A stretch of 17,275 nt of DNA, from NCBI GenBank assembly GCA_963640555.1, contig CAVHZB010000037.1, forward strand, positions 1 through 17,275, in the 5' to 3' direction. Both the position numbers and the translations under genes were made by a program. Under the pieces are notes generated by a model. It was not told where the DNA came from, ran no database searches, and saw only the letters and a list, made by a program, of their open reading frames with translations. How positions within the stretch are numbered: the stretch's first letter is position 1; the number at the start of each line of letters is the position of its first letter. Below are positions 12,642 through 17,275 of the stretch, piece after piece. The stretch comes from F23-B02 sp963640555 (GTDB lineage Bacteria > Bacillota > Clostridia > Oscillospirales > Oscillospiraceae).

Positions 12642-13667
12642 ATGAAAGCACTCATGAACCAGCTCAGAGAAAGTGCAGTAACGGCAATTCTCAACGCTGA
12701 CAGTCCCGAGAGTCTTGACGCACTCAGAGTAAAATATCTCGGCAAAAAGGGCGAGCTCACCGCTATTCTCAAGCAGATGGGCAAGCTCTCCGCACAGGAG
12801 CGCCCCGTTATGGGGCAGCTTGCAAACCAGATCCGCGCAGAGCTCGAGCAGGCAATAGACCAGACCCGCGAAAAGCTCGAAGCGGCAGCGCTTGAGGCAC
12901 GCCTTGAGCTTGAGGCAGTCGATGTCACCGTTCCCGGCGAGGATATACGCATCGGTCACAAGCATCCTATGTACAAGGCGCTTGACGAGATAAAGGATAT
13001 ATTCGTCGGCATGGGCTTTACCGTGCTCGACGGTCCCGAGGTGGAGCTTGCAAGCTATAACTTCGACAAGCTCAACGCAGAGGAGGGGCACCCCTCACGC
13101 GACTGGTCGGATACATTCTATTTCGACACCGACAGCCGCGTGATGCTTCGCTCGCAGACGAGTCCCATGCAGGTGCGCGCAATGGAGACAATGCCGCTTC
13201 CCATCCGCATCGTTGCACCCGGCAGAGTTTACCGCAAGGATGAGGTGGATGCGACCCACTCGCCCATGTTCCATCAGGTCGAGGGCATGGTCATAGACAG
13301 GAATGTCACCATGGCAGACCTCAAGGGCACTCTCAATCTCGTAATGCAGGAGCTGTTCGGTGAGGGCACCGTAACGAGATTCAGACCCCACCACTTCCCG
13401 TTCACCGAGCCGAGCTGCGAGATGGATGTCCAGTGCCACAAGTGCGGCGGCAAGGGCTGTCCCACCTGCAAGGGCGAGGGCTGGATAGAGGTACTCGGTG
13501 CCGGTATGATCCACCCCAAGGTGCTTGAAATGAGCGGCATCGACAGCGAGGAATACACCGGCTGGGCATTCGGCATGGGGCTTGAGCGGCTTGCGATGCG
13601 CCGCTTCAAGATCTCCGACCTGCGTCTGATATTTGAAAACGATGTCCGCTTCCTGGAACAGTTCTGA
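12642..13667 (+). CDS. pheS: Phenylalanine-tRNA ligase alpha subunit
   Basis: 341 residues, the usual length. Catalytic subunit of the (alpha-beta)2 class II enzyme that activates Phe with ATP and charges tRNA-Phe. A helical coiled-coil arm (about 1-90) binds tRNA; the catalytic domain has motif 1 (about 107-125, HPMYKALDEIKDIFVGMGF), motif 2 (R195 to FHQVEG, 210-215) and motif 3 GWAFGMGLERLAM (307-319). A cysteine cluster C265, C268, C273, C276 followed by EVLGAGMIHPKVL is typical of bacterial PheS. The start is set by the strong site AAGGAGAG. It is followed by pheT after 15 bases; both are controlled by the Phe T-box. No unusual features. Confidence 0.98.
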   Translation: MKALMNQLRESAVTAILNADSPESLDALRVKYLGKKGELTAILKQMGKLSAQERPVMGQLANQIRAELEQAIDQTREKLEAAALEARLELEAVDVTVPGEDIRIGHKHPMYKALDEIKDIFVGMGFTVLDGPEVELASYNFDKLNAEEGHPSRDWSDTFYFDTDSRVMLRSQTSPMQVRAMETMPLPIRIVAPGRVYRKDEVDATHSPMFHQVEGMVIDRNVTMADLKGTLNLVMQELFGEGTVTRFRPHHFPFTEPSCEMDVQCHKCGGKGCPTCKGEGWIEVLGAGMIHPKVLEMSGIDSEEYTGWAFGMGLERLAMRRFKISDLRLIFENDVRFLEQF

Positions 13668-13682
13668 TGGGAGGAATAAGAA

Positions 13683-16385
13683 ATGAATTTAAGCAGAAAA
13701 TGGCTTTGCGAGTTTGTTGACGGCGTTTCCGTCAGTGATATTAATGACCATGAATTTTCAGAGGCAATGACCCTCTCCGGCTCCAAGGTTGAGACCTATG
13801 CGGACCTGGGCGCCGAGATAAAAAATGTTCTTGTCGGCAGGGTACTTTCCATGGAAAAGCATCCCGACTCGGATCATATGTGGATATGCGGCATGGACAT
13901 CGGCGCGGATGAGCCCGTGCAGATAGTTACCGGCGCATGGAATGTACACGAGGGCGACCTCGTTCCGGCGGCGCTGCATAACTCGATGCTGCCCGGCGGC
14001 AAGAAGATAAGCAAGGGCAAGCTCAGAGGCGTGATGTCAAACGGCATGCTCTGCTCGCTTTCCGAGCTCAGGCTCGACGAGCGCGATTTCCCCTATGCCG
14101 TTATCACCGCGGCAGCACTCCTTAACGATTACCACCCGCTGGATAAGGATAAGCCCTCCATCCCTGCGGATATAGCCGCCGGAGACAGGATCTTCGGAGC
14201 CGTCATCGCTGCCGGCGTCACCGCCGTCGAAAATGCCGGCGTTAACCTCTGGAGCGTAACCCTTGATCTCGGAGGCGAAAAGCGCACCGTTGTGACTGCC
14301 TGCCAGAATATCCACGCGGGTGACACCGTGGCATACAACGCCAATGCAGAGCGCATCTGCACGCTCGATGATCTGCACGCTCAGCAGGCGGAGTTCCCGC
14401 ATTGCATAGCCGACGGCATATTCATCCTGCATGAGGACGGCATTGCACCGGGCGACGATATCAAGCCCATAATCGGTGCCGACGACCATGTTATCGAGTT
14501 CGAGATAACCCCGAACCGTCCCGACTGCCTGTCGGTCATCGGTCTTGCGCGAGAGGCCGCGGCGACCTTTGGCAAGGAGCTCAAAACGCACACACCCGTT
14601 GTAAAGGGCGGCGCAGACGGCAGTCTGAGCGAGCTTTTGACCGTCGAGGTGCCCGCAGCGGACCTCTGCCCGAGATATACCGCGCGCATGGTACGCAATG
14701 TAAAGATAGCGCCCTCGCCCAAGTGGATGCGTGAGAGACTGCGCGCAATGGGTGTAAGGCCCATAAACAATATCGTTGATATAACGAACTATGTCATGAT
14801 GGAATACGGCCAGCCGATGCATGCGTTTGACTACCGCTATGTAAAGGGCGGCAAGATAATCGTGCGCAGAGCCGCCGACGGTGAGGAGCTCACCACTCTC
14901 GACGGCAATGTAAGGAAGCTAAGCTCCAGCATTCTCGTTATCGCCGACGACACCCGTGCGGTCGGACTTGCCGGCATCATGGGCGGCGAAAACAGCGAGA
15001 TAGTTTCAGATACCGTGGATGTCGTTTTCGAGTCTGCCAACTTCGACGGCACCTGCATCCGCAAGGGTGCGCTGTCGCTGGGTATGCGGACTGAGGCATC
15101 GGCAAAGTTTGAAAAGGGTCTTGATCCGCTGAACACGCTTCCGGCAGTTGACCGTGCCTGTGAGCTCGTCGAGCTTCTCGGTGCAGGCGAGGTCGTTGAC
15201 GGCGTTATAGATATCGTAAACAGTATCCCCGAGCCCACCGTGCTCAGTCTGCGTCCCGACAAGATAAACGCCCTGCTCGGCACCGACATCTCCGCCGGGA
15301 CGATGCAGGACATTCTCCGCAGCCTCCAGTTCGGCGTTGACGGTGAAACGATAAGCGTTCCCTCGTGGAGAGGCGATGTTTCACACTACTCCGACCTTGC
15401 CGAGGAGGTCGCCCGCTTCTACGGCTACAACAACATCCCCTGCACGCTGGTCTCCGGCGAGAGCACCCTCGGCGGCTACTCCGACGAGCAGCTCATGGAG
15501 CAGAGGCTCGGCGCACTGTGCCGCGCAGCCGGCTATGACGAGATAATCACTTACTCGTTTATATCCCCCACCTACTACGACAAGATCCGTATGCCCGCCG
15601 ATTCACCCGACCGTGAGAGCTTCAGGATACTCAATCCGCTCGGCGAGGATACCTCGATAATGCGTACCACCACTCTGCCCTCCATGCTTGAGATACTCAC
15701 GCGCAACTATAACTACCGCAACAAGGAGGTCAGGCTCTATGAGCTCGGCAGGACCTACCGTCTCGGCGGCAAGGACGGTCTTGCGATAGAGAAAAAGTAC
15801 CTTTCGCTTGGCACATACGGTGCGAATGTGAGCTTCTTCACGGTAAAGGGGCTTATCGAGGCGATACTGCGCGATCTGCGGGTCGAAAATATCCGCTACG
15901 AAGCCTGCTCCGCAAATCCCTCATACCATCCCGGGCGCTGCGCCGAGGTGTATGCAGGAGACGAGCTCATCGGCGTGTTCGGTCAGATCCACCCGCTGGT
16001 GGCTGCAAACTACGGCGTTGACGCCGAGTTCTATTGCGCAGAGCTGTCGCTCGAAAAGCTCATGACCGCAAGCGGCAGTGACCCGGTCTATAAGCCGCTG
16101 CCCAAGTTCCCTGCCGTTACCCGCGATATTGCCGTTGTCTGCGACAAGGCTATCCCGGTAGCAAAGCTCATCGGCTGCATCATGTCCGCCGGCGGTAAGT
16201 ACCTCAAGGACTGCACGCTGTTTGACATATACACCGGCTCGCATATTGCTCAGGGCAAAAAATCCGTTGCATTCTCGCTCACGCTCAGAGCCGACGATCA
16301 GACCCTGACCGACGAGCACGCCGAGGATACCATGAAGTCCGTTCTCGCTGCTCTCGAACGCGATTTCGGAGCGGTCATGCGCTGA
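13683..16385 (+). CDS. pheT: Phenylalanine-tRNA ligase beta subunit with apparently duplicated tRNA-binding domain
   Basis: 900 residues, about 100 more than the usual 790-810. In order: N-terminal helix, tRNA-binding OB domain (about 45-135, ending GVMSNGMLCSLSEL), an extra segment (about 138-240), then normal continuation with IEFEITPNRPDCLSVIG (271-287), editing-site region INNIVDITNYVMMEYGQPMHAFD (B3/B4, 361-383), B5 (PSWRGDVSHYSDLAEE, 560-575), catalytic-like core, and the C-terminal ferredoxin-fold anticodon-binding domain (about 807-900, KFPAVTRDIAVV). The extra segment itself matches the OB domain: MWICGMDIG...VTGAWNVHEGDLV (66-94) against LWSVTLDLG...VTACQNIHAGDTV (189-216). GGGAGG (13669-13674) precedes the ATG. 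Everything downstream is standard, so the protein should be a functional editing subunit. No terminator follows before the ireB promoter. Confidence 0.97.
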   Translation: MNLSRKWLCEFVDGVSVSDINDHEFSEAMTLSGSKVETYADLGAEIKNVLVGRVLSMEKHPDSDHMWICGMDIGADEPVQIVTGAWNVHEGDLVPAALHNSMLPGGKKISKGKLRGVMSNGMLCSLSELRLDERDFPYAVITAAALLNDYHPLDKDKPSIPADIAAGDRIFGAVIAAGVTAVENAGVNLWSVTLDLGGEKRTVVTACQNIHAGDTVAYNANAERICTLDDLHAQQAEFPHCIADGIFILHEDGIAPGDDIKPIIGADDHVIEFEITPNRPDCLSVIGLAREAAATFGKELKTHTPVVKGGADGSLSELLTVEVPAADLCPRYTARMVRNVKIAPSPKWMRERLRAMGVRPINNIVDITNYVMMEYGQPMHAFDYRYVKGGKIIVRRAADGEELTTLDGNVRKLSSSILVIADDTRAVGLAGIMGGENSEIVSDTVDVVFESANFDGTCIRKGALSLGMRTEASAKFEKGLDPLNTLPAVDRACELVELLGAGEVVDGVIDIVNSIPEPTVLSLRPDKINALLGTDISAGTMQDILRSLQFGVDGETISVPSWRGDVSHYSDLAEEVARFYGYNNIPCTLVSGESTLGGYSDEQLMEQRLGALCRAAGYDEIITYSFISPTYYDKIRMPADSPDRESFRILNPLGEDTSIMRTTTLPSMLEILTRNYNYRNKEVRLYELGRTYRLGGKDGLAIEKKYLSLGTYGANVSFFTVKGLIEAILRDLRVENIRYEACSANPSYHPGRCAEVYAGDELIGVFGQIHPLVAANYGVDAEFYCAELSLEKLMTASGSDPVYKPLPKFPAVTRDIAVVCDKAIPVAKLIGCIMSAGGKYLKDCTLFDIYTGSHIAQGKKSVAFSLTLRADDQTLTDEHAEDTMKSVLAALERDFGAVMR

Positions 16386-16423
16386 ATCCGGGGCAAAGTT
16401 GATAGTGATTTTTGCATATCCGC

Positions 16424-16452
16424 TTTACAACTGCGAATAAACTGGTTATAAT
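16424..16452 (+). promoter_or_regulatory. Strong predicted promoter of ireB
   Basis: TTTACA (16424-16429), 17 bases, TATAAT (16447-16452): one mismatch to the sigma-A consensus. It gives a leader of about 30 bases before ATG 16488 with GGGGAG (16473-16478) as ribosome binding site. Confidence 0.85.
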
Positions 16453-16487
16453 GGCACCAGATATTTTTTACCGGGGAGTGATCAATT

Positions 16488-16733
16488 ATGGAAGACATAA
16501 CGAGAAAATTTGCTGTCGTTGACAGCAAGACTGAAATGCGCGAGATTCTGTCGTCGGTGTACAATTCTCTGAAGGTCAAGGGCTATGACCCCATAAACCA
16601 GCTTGTCGGTTACATTCTTTCCGAGGACCCGACATACATCACGAACTACAACAGTGCAAGAAGTCTGATATGCAGGATCGACCGGGATGAGCTTATGCAC
16701 GAGCTGCTGACAAATTATCTGAAGGACAAGTGA
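16488..16733 (+). CDS. ireB: IreB family regulatory phosphoprotein (UPF0297)
   Basis: 81 residues, full length for the family (YrzL in Bacillus). Conserved blocks are LSSVYNSLKVKGYDPINQLVGYILSEDP... (22-48), YITNYNSARSLI and RDELMHELLTNYL. In Enterococcus IreB is a cytoplasmic phosphoprotein of the one-component Ser/Thr kinase IreK/PrkC, modified near its N-terminus; Thr5 here lies at a corresponding place, so phosphorylation is plausible but not shown. In most Bacillota it precedes ruvX (yrrK) and a small YrzB protein in one operon; here it is alone between its own promoter and a strong terminator. Functions in envelope-stress and cell-wall precursor control in species studied. Family assignment is firm. 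Confidence 0.96.
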   Translation: MEDITRKFAVVDSKTEMREILSSVYNSLKVKGYDPINQLVGYILSEDPTYITNYNSARSLICRIDRDELMHELLTNYLKDK

Positions 16734-16771
16734 AAGCACCTCTGCGTCAGCAGCCGTTACGGAGCAAAAGT

Positions 16772-16810
16772 AAAAATCGGGGCAGCCATCCGCTGGCTGC
16801 CCCGATTTTT
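16772..16810. terminator. Bidirectional terminator between ireB and the DUF1232 gene
   Basis: A perfect 16-bp stem (16772-16787 with 16795-16810), GC core CGGGGCAGCC, a 7-base loop, and five A/T at each foot, so it serves both the plus-strand ireB and the minus-strand gene. Confidence 0.95.
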
Positions 16811-16838
16811 ATTACATTATTGCATTTCCCGTTTTACA

Positions 16839-17219
16839 TTATTCTTCCTGCTGTGCGCGCCATGCGCGGTAGCGCTCCAGCTCCTTATCAATGCAGAGCT
16901 GGATGACGAGGTTTATGATGAGCGCATCGTCTATAAAGCCCAGAAGCGGCACATTGTCCGGAACGAGGTCTATCGGGCTGACGAGATACGCAGCGATCAG
17001 CGCAGTTCCGAGTATGACTGCGGCAGGGACCTTTCTGTATTTGCCGTGGTAATAGTCGTGCAGCATGGACACGAGATCCTGAACATCGCCGACGGTGTCA
17101 CCTATAATGGGTATGCGGGCAAGCGGTCTGAGCTTTGTTCCGGTCTTATCGAGAAAATCGAGCAGCACACCCGTGTATTTTGCAGCGGCTGCGGCGCCGG
17201 TTTTTAATGAAATTTCCAT
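16839..17219 (-). CDS. DUF1232 (YkvA-like) small membrane protein
   Basis: 126 residues with the DUF1232 core at about 66-102: a hydrophobic helix (66-84) running into YLVSPIDLVPDNVPLLGFIDDALI, the family signature (S-P-I-D-L-x-P-D and G-x-x-D-D-A). Before it lies an amphipathic N-terminal region with GDVQDLVSMLHDYYHGKY. Function is not known for this family; proteins are small and membrane-associated, often near stress or envelope genes. Start codon ATG 17219 has AAGGAGG 9 bases upstream and a promoter TTGAAA-16-TATTAT. It converges on ireB and shares its terminator, and there is no other operon partner in the window. Confidence 0.92.
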   Translation of the reverse strand: MEISLKTGAAAAAKYTGVLLDFLDKTGTKLRPLARIPIIGDTVGDVQDLVSMLHDYYHGKYRKVPAAVILGTALIAAYLVSPIDLVPDNVPLLGFIDDALIINLVIQLCIDKELERYRAWRAQQEE

Positions 17220-17242
17220 AGTCGTCCCCTCCTTATGTTACA

Positions 17243-17270
17243 ATAATAACACATGCCGCCGTTTTTTCAA
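17243..17270 (-). promoter_or_regulatory. Predicted promoter of the DUF1232 gene
   Basis: On the minus strand: TTGAAA (17270-17265), 16 bases, TATTAT (17248-17243), about 24 bases before the start codon. The leader is very short and contains AAGGAGG. Confidence 0.65.
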
Positions 17271-17275
17271 GTGCA

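Noticed and set aside
1..17275. CRISPR arrays, tRNA genes, insertion sequences, attachment sites or phage genes
   Set aside because: I found no direct-repeat arrays, no tRNA cloverleaf with CCA-like context, and no transposase or integrase motifs; the window reads as chromosomal core genes.

Overview
The window looks like chromosomal core DNA of a Gram-positive, low-redox bacterium of the Bacillota, most likely class Clostridia (Oscillospirales-like). The reasons are an IreB homologue, an EndoA-type MazF, a phenylalanyl-tRNA synthetase operon under a T-box leader, a LolA/GerS-like lipoprotein, strong AGGAGG ribosome binding sites and sigma-A-type promoters, together with moderately high GC. 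It contains two runs of exactly 10 N and is probably a metagenome or draft scaffold. No CRISPR, tRNA, rRNA, phage, integrase or insertion sequence was seen.

Layout. (1) 45-3425, minus strand: a probable three-gene operon read right to left, encoding a catalytically dead rhomboid-like membrane protein with a C-terminal zinc finger, a membrane-anchored PQQ-type beta-propeller, and a flavodoxin/2x[4Fe-4S] protein. (2) 3594-6833, plus strand: rlmB (23S rRNA 2'-O-methyltransferase) followed at 18 bp by an 818-residue protein with the architecture of a P1B-type heavy-metal ATPase but without its catalytic motifs, plus a long acidic N-terminal tail. (3) 6841-9286: an EF-G-like GTPase with its own promoter and a strong terminator whose U-tract abuts the ribosome binding site of a small tail-anchored acidic protein. 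(4) 9377-12272, minus strand: GerS/LolA-like lipoprotein, mazF without antitoxin, a hypothetical protein, and pyrimidine-nucleoside phosphorylase ending in an intrinsic terminator. (5) 12346-16385, plus strand: promoter, Phe-specific T-box (UUC specifier), pheS, pheT; PheT is about 100 residues too long because its N-terminal tRNA-binding OB domain appears to be duplicated. (6) 16424-17270: ireB with a near-consensus promoter, a 16-bp bidirectional terminator, and a convergent DUF1232 (YkvA-like) gene.

Most likely novelties: the pseudo-P-type ATPase with four repeated short I-x-[AK]-[EQ]-F motifs in its cytoplasmic tail, the duplicated OB domain of PheT, and the dead rhomboid/zinc-finger fusion. 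Both N runs appear to be scaffolding artefacts: the flanks overlap by 8 and 5 bp, and closing them restores respectively a terminator U-tract and the standard spacing of the phosphorylase active-site loop.
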